Positions 1 through 9,247 of a stretch of DNA of 47,487 nucleotides are shown here, piece by piece. The notes beneath the pieces were generated by a model. The model ran no database searches, was not told the DNA's origin, and saw only the letters and a program-made list of their open reading frames with translations. Positions within the stretch are counted from its first letter, which is position 1. The number at the start of each line of letters is the position of its first letter. Position numbers and translations under genes: made by a program. The DNA comes from Tissierellia bacterium (GTDB lineage Bacteria > Bacillota > Clostridia > Tissierellales > Peptoniphilaceae), in NCBI GenBank assembly GCA_012728755.1, contig JAAYEL010000068.1:1-47487 (forward strand), written 5' to 3'.

Positions 1-2256
1 AGGCCATATACTGCACTTGATTTAGTATCAAGAAAAAGAAGAATGCAAGGACAAGAGGTTTTATTCCCTATGGGGTTTGATGCATTTGGTTTGCCGACTG
101 AAAACTATGCTATCAAAAATAAAGTTCATCCAAGATTGGTTACTGAACAAAATATTGAGAATTTTACAAGACAACTTAAGTCTATTGGATTTTCATTTGA
201 TTGGGATAGGATGGTTGATACTACAGATCCTGAATATTTTAAATGGACTCAATGGATTTTCATCCAAATGTTTAAACATGGCTTAGCGTATAAAAAGGAA
301 TTTCCTATCAACTGGTGCCCTTCATGTAAGATTGGATTAGCCAATGAAGAAGTAGTTAATGGTACTTGTGAGAGATGTGGTGGCGAAGTTGAACATAAGG
401 TAAAAAATCAATGGATGCTAAAGATAACTGAGTATGCAGATAGATTAATTGATGATTTAGATGATGTTGATTATTTTGAAAGCATAAAGGCTCAACAAAA
501 AAACTGGATTGGAAGATCTTATGGTATGGAGATTGATTTTTCAATTGAAGATAGTGACCAAAAACTAAGAGTATATACGACAAGACCAGATACTATCTAT
601 GGTGCTACTTACATGGTAATAGCTCCTGAACATCCTATAGTAGAGACTCTAAAGGATAGAATCGAAAACTACGAACAAATCCAAGAATATAAAGATAGTG
701 CAAAGAAAAAATCCGAATTTGAAAGATCTCAAATGAATAAGGATAAGACTGGTGTAGAACTTGAAGGAGTTAAGGCAATCAACCCTATTAGTAAAGAGGA
801 GATGCCGATTTGGATATCTGATTACGTTATGATTACTTACGGTACAGGAGCCATTATGGCGGTACCTGCTCACGACACTAGAGATTATGAATTTGCTACA
901 AAATTTGATTTACGTATCCTTGAAGTAGTAAAGGGTGGAGACGTGACAAAAGAAGCATTTACAGATACTGAACAAGGAAAGATGATTAACTCACCTTTGA
1001 TTGATGGTTTGGATGTAAGTGAAGCTAAAGAAGAAATGATGGATTATATTGAAAGCCAAGGTCTTGGAGTTAGAAAAACTAACTTTAAGCTTAGAGACTG
1101 GGTATTTTCAAGACAAAGATACTGGGGAGAACCAATTCCTATGATTCATTGTGATGAATGTGGATGGCAACCAGTTGATGAATCAGAGCTTCCAATACTT
1201 TTACCAGATGTAGAAAATTATGAACCAGGCGATGATGGTCAATCTCCTCTAGCAAATATTGAATCATATGTAAACACTACTTGTCCAAAATGCGGAGGAC
1301 ATGCACATAGAGAGACTGATACTATGCCACAATGGGCTGGTTCATCATGGTATTATTTAAGATATATGGATCCTAATAATTCACAAGCTCTTGTAGGTAA
1401 AGAAGCAGTTGATTATTGGGGACCAGTAGATTGGTACAATGGAGGAAACGAACATACTACTCTTCATTTATTGTATTCAAGATTTTGGCATAAATTCCTT
1501 TATGATATAGGTGTAGTACCTACAAAAGAACCATACATGAAAAGAACATCTCATGGTATGATCCTTGGTGAAAATGGAGAGAAGATGTCTAAATCTAGAG
1601 GCAATGTAGTAAACCCTGATGATATCATCCGTGATTATGGAGCAGACACTCTAAGAACTTATGAAATGTTTATCTCTGATTTTGAAAAATCAGTACCTTG
1701 GTCAGACACAGCTGTAGTAGGTATAAGAAAATACTTGGAAAGAGTATGGAATCTTCAAGAAATTCTTGTAGAAGGTACTCAATATACATCAGAAATGGAA
1801 ATACTAATTAACCAAACGATTAAGAAAGTTTCTGAAGATTATGAAGCGCTTAAATACAACACTGCAATAGCTCAATTGATGACATTATTGAATGCTTTTA
1901 AAGAAAAAGGTTCAATCAATAAAAAAGAATTAGAAACATATCTGATTTTATTAAATCCAGCTGCACCTCATATTACTGAAGAAATGTGGAAATTGCTTGG
2001 ACATGATGAGCAGATGGCAAATCAAACTATCTGGCCATTATATGATCCAAATAAATTAGTAGCTGATACAATAGAAATGCCAGTACAAATTAATGGTAAG
2101 GTAAAGACTACAGTTAGTGTACCGCTTGAGATTGAAAAAGATGAACTATTTGAATTAGTAAAATCTAATCCAGTAGTGATAAAAAATCTTGAAGGTAAGA
2201 CAATAAGAAAAGAAATATTTGTACCAAGAAAGATAATCAATATCGTTGCTAACTAA
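1..2256 (+). CDS. leuS: Leucyl-tRNA synthetase, 5'-truncated by window edge
   Basis: Class Ia synthetase that charges tRNA-Leu with leucine in the cytoplasm. The reading frame is open from base 1, so the gene begins upstream; 751 codons are present and, against a family length of about 800, some 45-50 N-terminal residues including the HIGH signature are missing. Visible are the [14 protein letters not shown] segment just after that signature, a zinc-ribbon-like insertion (CPSC then CERC, nt about 316-380), the editing-domain region with the TTRPDTIYG motif, a second Cys-pair region (CDEC, CPKC), WYYLRY, and the catalytic KMSKS loop (nt 1582-1596). The anticodon-binding and C-terminal domains are complete. 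A strong terminator follows. Identity is secure; the internal ATG at 43 is not the start. Confidence 0.97.
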   Translation, partial: RPYTALDLVSRKRRMQGQEVLFPMGFDAFGLPTENYAIKNKVHPRLVTEQNIENFTRQLKSIGFSFDWDRMVDTTDPEYFKWTQWIFIQMFKHGLAYKKEFPINWCPSCKIGLANEEVVNGTCERCGGEVEHKVKNQWMLKITEYADRLIDDLDDVDYFESIKAQQKNWIGRSYGMEIDFSIEDSDQKLRVYTTRPDTIYGATYMVIAPEHPIVETLKDRIENYEQIQEYKDSAKKKSEFERSQMNKDKTGVELEGVKAINPISKEEMPIWISDYVMITYGTGAIMAVPAHDTRDYEFATKFDLRILEVVKGGDVTKEAFTDTEQGKMINSPLIDGLDVSEAKEEMMDYIESQGLGVRKTNFKLRDWVFSRQRYWGEPIPMIHCDECGWQPVDESELPILLPDVENYEPGDDGQSPLANIESYVNTTCPKCGGHAHRETDTMPQWAGSSWYYLRYMDPNNSQALVGKEAVDYWGPVDWYNGGNEHTTLHLLYSRFWHKFLYDIGVVPTKEPYMKRTSHGMILGENGEKMSKSRGNVVNPDDIIRDYGADTLRTYEMFISDFEKSVPWSDTAVVGIRKYLERVWNLQEILVEGTQYTSEMEILINQTIKKVSEDYEALKYNTAIAQLMTLLNAFKEKGSINKKELETYLILLNPAAPHITEEMWKLLGHDEQMANQTIWPLYDPNKLVADTIEMPVQINGKVKTTVSVPLEIEKDELFELVKSNPVVIKNLEGKTIRKEIFVPRKIINIVAN

Positions 2257-2270
2257 ATATTTGCATTAAA

Positions 2271-2303
2271 AAAACGGCTTTTTTAGAAAGCCGTTTTATA
2301 TTT
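2271..2303. terminator. Bidirectional terminator between leuS and yitT
   Basis: An 11-bp perfect stem (AAAACGGCTTT 2271-2281 with AAAGCCGTTTT 2287-2297) has a 5-nt loop and flanking A and T tracts, so it can end the convergent leuS and yitT transcripts. Confidence 0.9.
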
Positions 2304-3197
2304 TTATGAGACATAGTGGAAGCCTTTACCGATAATCTGGCTTGTATTAAGAATTGTGATAAAGCAATGAGGGTCTGTTTTCTTTGCGAAATCTCTAAGA
2401 AGTACTCCTTCATAACTATTAACAACTACATTAATTATAGTCTTATCTTGTCCAAGATAAATCCCTTTACCTTGCATTTTTGTACCACCACGATGAAGAT
2501 TTTTAGTGATAAATTGAAGTATCTCTTCTGGTTTATCTGTCACTATTGTAAAATGTTTAACCTTGTTTATACTTTCGATTGTCCTATCAACCAATATTGA
2601 TTTAGTTATCAAACCAAGTGTCGCAAGTAGACCGGTTTCTACACCAAATACGCTAAAACTTAGTAAAGTGATGGATATATCACTTATAAGTAGAGCTCTT
2701 CCGATATTCAATGAAGAATATTTTTTCAATATCATAGCGACGATATCTGTACCTCCAGATGAAGCACGGATGTTGAATAGTAAACCACCACCTATACCAG
2801 GAAGTATTACCGCATAAACCAATTCTAAAAGTGGTTGATTCGTTAGCGGTTTAGTCAGAGGTATAAAGTATGAAAAAACTTCAATTAGTAATGAAAGCAA
2901 TACAGTGGCATAGGCTGTTTTTATTCCGAAATCTTTACCAAAAAAGAAAACACCTACAAGCAATAAAGCAAAATTCATAATAAGGTTTAGATTAGAAGCG
3001 CTTAAACTTGGGATCCAAGCATTAAGAACTACTGAGATACCACTAACGCCACCAATGGCAAAATTATTTGGAAACTTAAAAAAGTAAACTCCTACTGCAA
3101 TTAATATCACCCCTAGATGAAGAATTAAATACTCTTCGACTTTAGTCATAGGTTTGTGTTCTTCGCCAATCTTATGGCCAAGGAAAGTCTTTTTCAT
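2304..3197 (-). CDS. YitT family membrane protein (DUF161 + DUF2179)
   Basis: Member of the YitT family of multi-pass membrane proteins; substrate unknown. The N-terminal part has about five hydrophobic segments with the family signatures GGVSGIS and ASSGGTDIVA, and the last 80 or so residues form the soluble DUF2179 domain (KVKHFTIVTDKPEE onward). I place the start at 3197 because AAGGAGG (3210-3216) lies 12 nt upstream; an upstream in-frame ATG at 3233 would add 12 residues but has no such site and lies in the probable promoter. About 298 residues, usual for the family. The gene stands alone, convergent with leuS and divergent from the Rrf2 regulator. A paralogue is at 11126-11995. Confidence 0.9.
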   Translation of the reverse strand: MKKTFLGHKIGEEHKPMTKVEEYLILHLGVILIAVGVYFFKFPNNFAIGGVSGISVVLNAWIPSLSASNLNLIMNFALLLVGVFFFGKDFGIKTAYATVLLSLLIEVFSYFIPLTKPLTNQPLLELVYAVILPGIGGGLLFNIRASSGGTDIVAMILKKYSSLNIGRALLISDISITLLSFSVFGVETGLLATLGLITKSILVDRTIESINKVKHFTIVTDKPEEILQFITKNLHRGGTKMQGKGIYLGQDKTIINVVVNSYEGVLLRDFAKKTDPHCFITILNTSQIIGKGFHYVS

Positions 3198-3231
3198 TTT
3201 GGGATAACCCCTCCTTAAAGTAATATACATC

Positions 3232-3249
3232 ATGATATCACCGTATCAT
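3232..3249. promoter_or_regulatory. Inverted repeat, candidate operator between yitT and rrf2
   Basis: ATGATA (3232-3237) and TATCAT (3244-3249) form a perfect 6-bp inverted repeat with a 6-nt centre. It covers the likely -10 (TATGAT on the minus strand, 3250 to 3245) of yitT. The neighbouring Rrf2 regulator is an obvious candidate binder, but this is inference. Confidence 0.35.
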
Positions 3250-3272
3250 AATAAATACAACAAATTTAAAAT

Positions 3273-3301
3273 TTAAGATATTCCTTCAAATCTGTTATGA
3301 T
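3273..3301 (+). promoter_or_regulatory. Probable promoter of the Rrf2 gene
   Basis: Extended -10 TGt-TATGAT (TG at 3293-3294, hexamer 3296-3301) with a weak -35 TTAAGA (3273-3278) at 17-bp spacing. Confidence 0.5.
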
Positions 3302-3324
3302 ATATGTATAAATGGGAGTGTAAA

Positions 3325-3714
3325 ATGAAATTAACAACAAGAAGTAGATATGGTCTAAGAGCCGTATATTATTTAAAACAACATTATAAAGATGGGCCGG
3401 TTGCTCTTCCAAAGATGGTAGAGGACTTAAGCCTAAGTCAAACATACTTAGAGCAGCTTTTTATAAGATTAAAAAAAGCCGGTATAGTCGCCAGCAAAAG
3501 AGGTGCTTATGGTGGATATTATCTGACTAAAGCGCCATCAGAATTTTCTGTAGGGGAAATTATAAAAGCATTAGAAGGAAGTATAAACTATTCTGACGAT
3601 TGTTCATCGAATGAAAAATGCTATATGATTGATTGTGTCACAAGAAATATATTTGTTAAGATAGATGAAGCTGTAAATGATGTTATCAATACAATTACAC
3701 TTGATGACATTTAA
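3325..3714 (+). CDS. Rrf2 family transcriptional regulator
   Basis: DNA-binding regulator of the Rrf2/IscR/CymR family. The first 65 or so residues are the winged helix-turn-helix (MKLTTRSRYGLRA start, then LSLSQTYLEQLFIRLKKAG and GGYYL wing). Three cysteines follow in a C-x5-C-x4-C pattern (CSSNEKC then YMIDC), close to the C-x5-C-x5-C iron-sulfur ligand set of IscR, which suggests an Fe-S or redox-sensing form. I start at 3325, where homologues begin, preceded by GGGAG (3314-3318); an earlier ATG at 3304 would add seven atypical residues. In many clostridia a regulator of this type sits before iscS-iscU-mnmA and then alaS; here alaS follows directly. Target genes are not known. Confidence 0.9.
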   Translation: MKLTTRSRYGLRAVYYLKQHYKDGPVALPKMVEDLSLSQTYLEQLFIRLKKAGIVASKRGAYGGYYLTKAPSEFSVGEIIKALEGSINYSDDCSSNEKCYMIDCVTRNIFVKIDEAVNDVINTITLDDI

Positions 3715-3762
3715 TAACAGTTAAACCTATATGTAAATATGATAAATACGCGATTTGTATGG

Positions 3763-3791
3763 TTTATCTTGATATGATTATGTGTTATAAT
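3763..3791 (+). promoter_or_regulatory. Promoter of the alaS operon
   Basis: -35 TTTATC (3763-3768), 17-bp spacer and extended -10 TGt-TATAAT (hexamer 3786-3791). The leader is only about 20 nt, too short for a T-box. GATAAA at 3731-3736 is the inverse of the -35 element, a possible but unsupported operator. Confidence 0.6.
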
Positions 3792-3817
3792 AAAGAATAA
3801 TGTTTAAGGAGTTATAG

Positions 3818-6418
3818 ATGAGAAAATTGAGTTTTAACGAAATTAGAAAAGAATTTTTAGATTTTTTTGAATCAAAAAATCACACTAGATTAAAAAGCTA
3901 TTCTCTTATTCCTGAAAAGGATAAGAGCTTATTACTTATAAATGCTGGTATGGCGCCATTAAAAGAGTATTTTACAGGTGCAAAAATCATGCCAAAAAAT
4001 AGAGCTACATCAAGTCAAAAGTGCTTGAGAACAGCGGATATAGATAATGTTGGCAAGACTCATCGTCATGCTACTTTTTTTGAAATGCTAGGCAATTTTT
4101 CCTTTGGTGATTATTTCAAAAAAGAAGCTATCGAATGGGCTTGGGAATTTCTTACTGAAAATCTAGAGCTTGAACCAGAAAAACTTTATGTTACGGTATA
4201 CTTAGACGATGATGAAGCATATGACATATGGCATCATGATATTGGCTTACCTGCTGACAGAATAAAAAGACTAGGTAAAGAAGATAACTTTTGGGAATTA
4301 GAAGAAGGTCCATGTGGTCCTTGTTCAGAAATTCATTATGATAGAGGAAGTGAATACGATAATACAGATGACGATAGATATATGGAAATCTGGAATCTTG
4401 TATTTACACAATTTGATAAGGATAAAGACGGCAACTATAATCCACTTCCAAATCCAAATATAGATACAGGTATGGGTTTAGAAAGATTAGCTCTAGTACT
4501 AGAAAATGCTTCTAACATTTTTGAACTTGATTCTTTTTCACCACTTCTAAAAGCGATTGAAGAGGTATCAGGGAAAAAATATGGAGAAACTGAAAAAGTC
4601 GATGAATCATTTAGAGTTATCATGGACCATTCAAAAGCTATGACACATCTTGTATATGATGGAGTAATACCATCAAACGAAGGTAGAGGTTATGTACTTA
4701 GAAGATTGATTAGAAGAGCATATAGACATGGAAAGTTATTGGGCATCGAAGGATTATTTTTAGCTAATATGATCAAGGTAATCACAGAGATATATAATAG
4801 CGAGTATCCAGAATTAAAAGAAGATATTGCTAGAATCATAAGAATTGTTGAACAGGAAGAAAGAAAATTCCAAGAAACAATAGATCAAGGTTTAAATATA
4901 TTGAATGGTCATATTGAAGTTCTTAAATCTGAAGGTAAGAGCGAGCTATCAGGAGAAGATGCATTCAAATTATATGACACTTATGGATTCCCATTAGATT
5001 TAACTATGGAAATTGCTAGAGACAATGGCATTACCGTTGATGAAGAAAACTTTTTAGCACAAATGCAAATTCAAAAGGAAACATCAAGAAAGTCTAGAAG
5101 TTTTGATGGCGGTTGGGAAGAAGATGAGCTAGATATTACTGGTTATGAAAAATCAGAATATGTAGGTTATGATGAATATAGTGTATTGACAACTGTGGAT
5201 GGACTTTTATTTGAAGGTGAGAAAGTAAGTAGCCTTGAAGAAGGACAAAAAGGAATAGTAATCTTGAGAAAAACACCATTTTACGCTCAAGGTGGTGGTC
5301 AGGTTGGAGATACAGGTGTTATCGAAGCAGGTGACAATGTCATCAGAGTATTAGATACTCAAAAGACTGCTACTGAAGTTTACTATAATTTTGTAGAAGT
5401 AGTTAAAGGTCATATCACTACTGATGACTCTGTTAAGGCAACTATAGATCTTAAGAGAAGAAAAGCAATTACTAAAAACCACTCTGCAACTCATTTGCTT
5501 CATAAAGCGTTAAAGATGGTATTAGGCGGTCATATTAAACAAGCAGGTTCTTTAGTAGATGAGCATAAGACTAGATTTGACTTCACACATTTTGAAGCTA
5601 TTAGTCAGGAAGACTTAAAAGAGATTGAAAGAATTGCTAATGAAGAAGTATTTATGGCTGAAGATGTTAAGGTTGATCTGACAACTTTAGAAGGTTCTCA
5701 AGAAATGGGAGCAGTTGGATTATTTGAAGATAAGTATAAGGATATCGTAAGAGTAGTCAGCATGGGAGATTTCTCAGTTGAACTATGTGGTGGATGTCAT
5801 GTATCTAATACTTCAGATATTCAGATGATTAAGATAACTTCAGAGACAGGAATAGCTGCTGGAGTTAGAAGAATTGAAGCTATTACTGGAAATAATGTTT
5901 ACGATTATATGAATAAATTAGAAGAAAATGAAAGACATTATGAAGGTTTGTTAAAAGCTAAAAAAGGAAATATAGGTTTAAGAATCAATGAACTTATAGA
6001 AAACAATCAAAGAATAGAAAAGGAACTTAAAGAATTACATTCCTTAAAGGATAGACAGCTTGCTCAAGATATAGAAGCAGAGATAGTTGAAAAAGATGGG
6101 TATAAATTATTAATGCATAAATTTGAAAATATGCAAATGGATGAATTAAGAAGTATATCTGACAACCTTAAGGATAAGTATTCTGATATAGTGATAGTAT
6201 TTGCATCTGTGAGTGAAGGAAAGATTTTATTCCTAGCTTCAGTAGCAAAAGACTTAACTAAAAAAGGATTTAATGCTGGGCAAATAGTAAAATTTGTAGC
6301 TCAAAAGACAGGTGGAAACGGTGGTGGACGTCCTGACTTTGCTTCAGCTGGTGGTAAGGATGTTGAAAAAGTTGATGAAGCTTTAACTGAAGTCGTTGAC
6401 TTTTTAGAACAAAAGTAA
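3818..6418 (+). CDS. alaS: Alanyl-tRNA synthetase
   Basis: Class II synthetase that charges tRNA-Ala. At 866 residues it has the full domain set: N-terminal catalytic core (motif with NAGMAPLKEYF, the FFEMLGNFSFGDYF region, GPCGPCSEI and GMGLERLA), the tRNA-binding helical part, the editing domain with its zinc ligands H555, H559 (HSATH) and C657, H661, and the C-Ala domain ending in GGNGGGRPDFASAGG. The editing motif reads CGGCH where many bacteria have CGGTH; the metal ligands are intact, so this is a neutral variant. AAGGAG (3806-3811) supports the start. First gene of an eleven-gene run; the short leader has no T-box, so control by uncharged tRNA is not evident. Confidence 0.98.
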   Translation: MRKLSFNEIRKEFLDFFESKNHTRLKSYSLIPEKDKSLLLINAGMAPLKEYFTGAKIMPKNRATSSQKCLRTADIDNVGKTHRHATFFEMLGNFSFGDYFKKEAIEWAWEFLTENLELEPEKLYVTVYLDDDEAYDIWHHDIGLPADRIKRLGKEDNFWELEEGPCGPCSEIHYDRGSEYDNTDDDRYMEIWNLVFTQFDKDKDGNYNPLPNPNIDTGMGLERLALVLENASNIFELDSFSPLLKAIEEVSGKKYGETEKVDESFRVIMDHSKAMTHLVYDGVIPSNEGRGYVLRRLIRRAYRHGKLLGIEGLFLANMIKVITEIYNSEYPELKEDIARIIRIVEQEERKFQETIDQGLNILNGHIEVLKSEGKSELSGEDAFKLYDTYGFPLDLTMEIARDNGITVDEENFLAQMQIQKETSRKSRSFDGGWEEDELDITGYEKSEYVGYDEYSVLTTVDGLLFEGEKVSSLEEGQKGIVILRKTPFYAQGGGQVGDTGVIEAGDNVIRVLDTQKTATEVYYNFVEVVKGHITTDDSVKATIDLKRRKAITKNHSATHLLHKALKMVLGGHIKQAGSLVDEHKTRFDFTHFEAISQEDLKEIERIANEEVFMAEDVKVDLTTLEGSQEMGAVGLFEDKYKDIVRVVSMGDFSVELCGGCHVSNTSDIQMIKITSETGIAAGVRRIEAITGNNVYDYMNKLEENERHYEGLLKAKKGNIGLRINELIENNQRIEKELKELHSLKDRQLAQDIEAEIVEKDGYKLLMHKFENMQMDELRSISDNLKDKYSDIVIVFASVSEGKILFLASVAKDLTKKGFNAGQIVKFVAQKTGGNGGGRPDFASAGGKDVEKVDEALTEVVDFLEQK

Positions 6419-6433
6419 TATAGGAGGATAATG

Positions 6434-6706
6434 ATGTTTAAAGACAAAAAAGAAACTATGCTATTTAAGATGCCGAAAGAAGGGCAAGAACAAGTAGTAG
6501 ACGTAATGAAAAAGGTATATGCTGCTCTAAAAGAGAAAGATTATGAACCAAAAAATCAAATCATTGGTTATATTTTGTCTGGAGATCCATCATATATCAC
6601 AAGTCACTCAGACGCTAGAAAGATAATTAGACAAATTGACAGAAATGACCTTATGGAAGAATTATTAACATATTACTTAGTTAATAATAATATTGGTCAA
6701 GAATAA
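6434..6706 (+). CDS. ireB: IreB family regulatory phosphoprotein (UPF0297)
   Basis: Small cytoplasmic protein of 90 residues of the DUF965/IreB family. In Enterococcus the homologue is phosphorylated on N-terminal threonines by the Ser/Thr kinase IreK and affects cell-envelope stress and cephalosporin resistance. The family pattern is clear: KKETMLF at the N terminus with a conserved Thr (T8), then a compact body with NQIIGYILSGDPSYITSH and ending in ELLTYYL. Two adjacent ATG codons exist; the second (6434) is 6 nt from AGGAGG (6422-6427) and is preferred. Lies in the canonical alaS-ireB-ruvX order. Confidence 0.93.
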   Translation: MFKDKKETMLFKMPKEGQEQVVDVMKKVYAALKEKDYEPKNQIIGYILSGDPSYITSHSDARKIIRQIDRNDLMEELLTYYLVNNNIGQE

Positions 6707-6718
6707 AAACAAATAATT

Positions 6719-6752
6719 AATGCAGAGCTTACGAGCAGGCTCTGCATTCTTT
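6719..6752 (+). terminator. Intra-operon hairpin between ireB and ruvX
   Basis: A 10-bp perfect stem (AATGCAGAGC 6719-6728 with GCTCTGCATT 6739-6748) has a 10-nt loop but only a poor T tract (TCTTT). It may be a leaky terminator, an RNA processing or stability element, or both. Confidence 0.55.
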
Positions 6753-6773
6753 AAGTATTGATAGGAGAGCTAT

Positions 6774-7184
6774 ATGGAAAGATACATGGGCTTAGATGTA
6801 GGGAACAAAACTATAGGTATAGCTTTAAGTGACCCATTGTTTATGATTGCTAGCGCTCATAAGACAATAAAAAGAACTAATGTTGAACAAGATATTGATG
6901 ATTTAGAAAATACCATAAAAGAGTATGGTGTTACTAAGATTATAGTTGGTATGCCATACAATATGAATAAAACGGTTGGTCCTCAAGCACAAAGGGTAAT
7001 GAGTTTTATAGATCTTTTAAAGAAACGTGTGGATAACGAAATAATATATATCGACGAGAGAATGACAACTATATCTGCTAATAGAGTCTTAATAGAAAGC
7101 AATGTTAGAAGAGAAAAAAGAAAGGAACATATAGATAAGATAGCAGCCACATATATATTGCAAAGCTATCTTGATGCAAGGTGA
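6774..7184 (+). CDS. ruvX: RuvX/YqgF family Holliday junction resolvase-like nuclease
   Basis: RNase H-fold protein of 136 residues, the usual family length. Members are annotated as putative Holliday junction resolvases and have also been tied to 16S rRNA 5' end maturation, so the name is a family label. Seen are the first catalytic strand GLDVGNKTIGIALSD with Asp8, the IVGMP segment, DERMTT (second acidic residue), and KEHIDKIAATYILQSYL with the third catalytic Asp. RBS AGGAGAG is 6 nt or so before the ATG. It follows ireB and overlaps or abuts the small DUF1292 gene. Confidence 0.95.
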   Translation: MERYMGLDVGNKTIGIALSDPLFMIASAHKTIKRTNVEQDIDDLENTIKEYGVTKIIVGMPYNMNKTVGPQAQRVMSFIDLLKKRVDNEIIYIDERMTTISANRVLIESNVRREKRKEHIDKIAATYILQSYLDAR

Positions 7185-7186
7185 TT

Positions 7187-7426
7187 ATGGAAAAAATTAT
7201 TTTAAATGACGGTACAAAAGATATAGAGTTTGATTTATTGGATACTTTTGGAGTTGAAGATAAAGAGTATGCAGCATTGTTAAGTGAAGATGAAGAAATT
7301 TATATAATGGAATTTGAAGTAGACGGTGAAGATGCTGTATTTAAAACTATTGAAAATAAAAAAGAATTTGATGAAATATTAGCCTTGTATATTGAACTCC
7401 TAGACGAATTAGGGGAAGAACAATAG
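7187..7426 (+). CDS. DUF1292 family protein
   Basis: Acidic 79-residue protein of the DUF1292 family (YrzB-like), which is normally located after ireB and ruvX in Bacillota; its function is unknown. The core reads as beta strands with EDKEYAALLSEDEEIYIMEFE, and the C terminus is ELLDELGEE. A GTG at 7181 overlaps the ruvX stop, but the ATG at 7187 with AAGGTG just upstream gives the usual N terminus. A second DUF1292 domain, with a His-rich tail, is encoded at 15106-15624. Confidence 0.85.
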   Translation: MEKIILNDGTKDIEFDLLDTFGVEDKEYAALLSEDEEIYIMEFEVDGEDAVFKTIENKKEFDEILALYIELLDELGEEQ

Positions 7427-7440
7427 AAAGAAAGGTAAAT

Positions 7441-9246
7441 ATGAATAAAGAAACAAAAACAATAACAAAAGAAAGACCAAAGACAATAAAAAAGAAAACA
7501 ACTAGACAACCAAGTAAGGTTATTGCTAAGCATAATCCTAAAAAATTAAACAGGATTATCGAAACAACAGCAAAAAGAAGAACACATAAAAACGAGACAA
7601 TTAAGATTATTCCACTTGGAGGATTAGGCGAGATTGGAAAGAACATGACAGCCGTAGAAGTGGGACATGATATATATATTATCGATGCAGGATTAACTTT
7701 TCCAGATGAGACTATGCTAGGAATTGATATAGTTATTCCAGATATGACTTATCTAGAACAAAATAAGGATAGGGTTAAGGCGTTATTGGTAACTCATGGA
7801 CATGAGGATCATATAGGAGCCGTTCCTTACCTATTAAAGAAAATAAACACAAGAGTTTATTCTACAAGACTTACACTTGGACTTATAGAAGTTAAACTAA
7901 AGGAACATAATTTAGATACATCAGTGTTAAAAACAGTACATCCAGGCCAAACAATTAAGCTTGGTAATATTGAAGTAGAGTTTTTAAGCGTAAACCACTC
8001 AATTCCTGATGCTACTGCTATAGTACTACACACATCACAAGGAGCGATAATTTTTACAGGAGATTTTAAGGTTGATTATACTCCAATCGATGGCGTTTAT
8101 ATGGATTTACAGCGTTTAGGAGAACTTGGTAGAAAAGGTGTATTACTTTTACTTTCAGACAGTACTAATGTTGAAAGACCGGGATATACTATGAGTGAAT
8201 TAAGCGTTAGAGAAACCCTTAAACAAGTATTTTTAAGTGCAAAAGAGCGTATAGTAGTAGCTACTTTCGCATCAAACCTTCATAGAGTACAGCAAGTAAT
8301 TGATGCTACTGAATACTACGATAGGAAACTAGTGATAAGTGGTAGATCAATGGAAAAAAATGTAAAGATAGCCATTGATTTAGGATATCTAAAGATTAAA
8401 AAAGATACCTTAGTTCATATTAATTCTATAGATAAATATGAACCAAGTGAGATAGTATTATTAACTACTGGTAGTCAGGGAGAGCCAATGAGCGCACTTA
8501 CTAGACTATCAAAATCAGAGCATAGAAAAGTAAAGTTAATGCCTAATGATACAGTTATCATATCAGCGACTCCTATCCCAGGAAACGAAGGAGCTACAGG
8601 AGATGTTATCAATAACTTGACTGAATTGGGTTGTGATGTTATATACTCTAAATTAGCTGATGTTCACGTATCAGGACATGCTTCGAGAGAAGAACTTAAA
8701 TTAATGCTTTCATTAACTAGACCAAAGTTCTTTATACCAGTTCATGGGGAACAAAGACATTTGAAGATGCATAAGGAATTGGCAGTAGCAATTGGTATTG
8801 ATGAGAATAATATTCTTGTTGGTAAAAATGGTGATGTTTTTGAACTTACTAGCAATAGCTTAAGAATTAATGGAAGTGTTCAAGCAGGACCAGTCTTAGT
8901 TGATGGATTAGGTGTTGGAGATGTTGGAAATGTCGTACTAAAAGATAGAAAGCATCTATCTGAAGAAGGTCTGATTAATGTCGTAATGACATATGACAAA
9001 GCTAAAGATAAACTAGTTGGACAGCCTGAGATAATAACAAGAGGTTTTGTTTATGTTAAAGGATCGTCTGATATATTAACACAGTTATATAACATTACTT
9101 ATAAGCTAATGGAAGATGTGAACAAAGATCCTAAACAAAAGGATATAAATCAAATAAAGAATATGGTAAAAGATAGATTAAAATCATATGTATTTGGAGA
9201 GATTAAAAGAGATCCTATGATTTTAACTGTCATAATGGAAATTTAA
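7441..9246 (+). CDS. rnj: Ribonuclease J
   Basis: Metallo-beta-lactamase/beta-CASP ribonuclease with 5'-3' exonuclease and endonuclease activity, central to mRNA decay and rRNA maturation in Bacillota. 601 residues. The first 50 or so are a Lys/Arg-rich extension, then the catalytic core begins with IIPLGGLGEIGKNM. Metal ligands include H119-G-H121-E-D123-H124, later the FTGDFK and SDSTN motifs, the beta-CASP region (GRSMEKN, LTTGSQGEP) and the HVSGHAS and PVHGE motifs, followed by the C-terminal dimerisation domain. The basic N-terminal tail is longer than in B. subtilis RNase J1 and may bind RNA. Only one RNase J is in this window, so J1 versus J2 is not assigned. Confidence 0.96.
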   Translation: MNKETKTITKERPKTIKKKTTRQPSKVIAKHNPKKLNRIIETTAKRRTHKNETIKIIPLGGLGEIGKNMTAVEVGHDIYIIDAGLTFPDETMLGIDIVIPDMTYLEQNKDRVKALLVTHGHEDHIGAVPYLLKKINTRVYSTRLTLGLIEVKLKEHNLDTSVLKTVHPGQTIKLGNIEVEFLSVNHSIPDATAIVLHTSQGAIIFTGDFKVDYTPIDGVYMDLQRLGELGRKGVLLLLSDSTNVERPGYTMSELSVRETLKQVFLSAKERIVVATFASNLHRVQQVIDATEYYDRKLVISGRSMEKNVKIAIDLGYLKIKKDTLVHINSIDKYEPSEIVLLTTGSQGEPMSALTRLSKSEHRKVKLMPNDTVIISATPIPGNEGATGDVINNLTELGCDVIYSKLADVHVSGHASREELKLMLSLTRPKFFIPVHGEQRHLKMHKELAVAIGIDENNILVGKNGDVFELTSNSLRINGSVQAGPVLVDGLGVGDVGNVVLKDRKHLSEEGLINVVMTYDKAKDKLVGQPEIITRGFVYVKGSSDILTQLYNITYKLMEDVNKDPKQKDINQIKNMVKDRLKSYVFGEIKRDPMILTVIMEI

Positions 9247-9247
9247 G

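Noticed and set aside
43-2256. leuS starting at the ATG at 43
   Set aside because: The frame is open to base 1 and the residues before that Met match the conserved LeuRS N-terminal region; the true start is outside the window.
3715-3817. T-box riboswitch before alaS
   Set aside because: The probable transcript start leaves a leader of about 20 nt, with no room for a specifier stem, T-box sequence or terminator.
5780-5800. Editing-defective AlaRS because of CGGCH
   Set aside because: The zinc ligands C657 and H661 are intact; only the intervening Thr is replaced.
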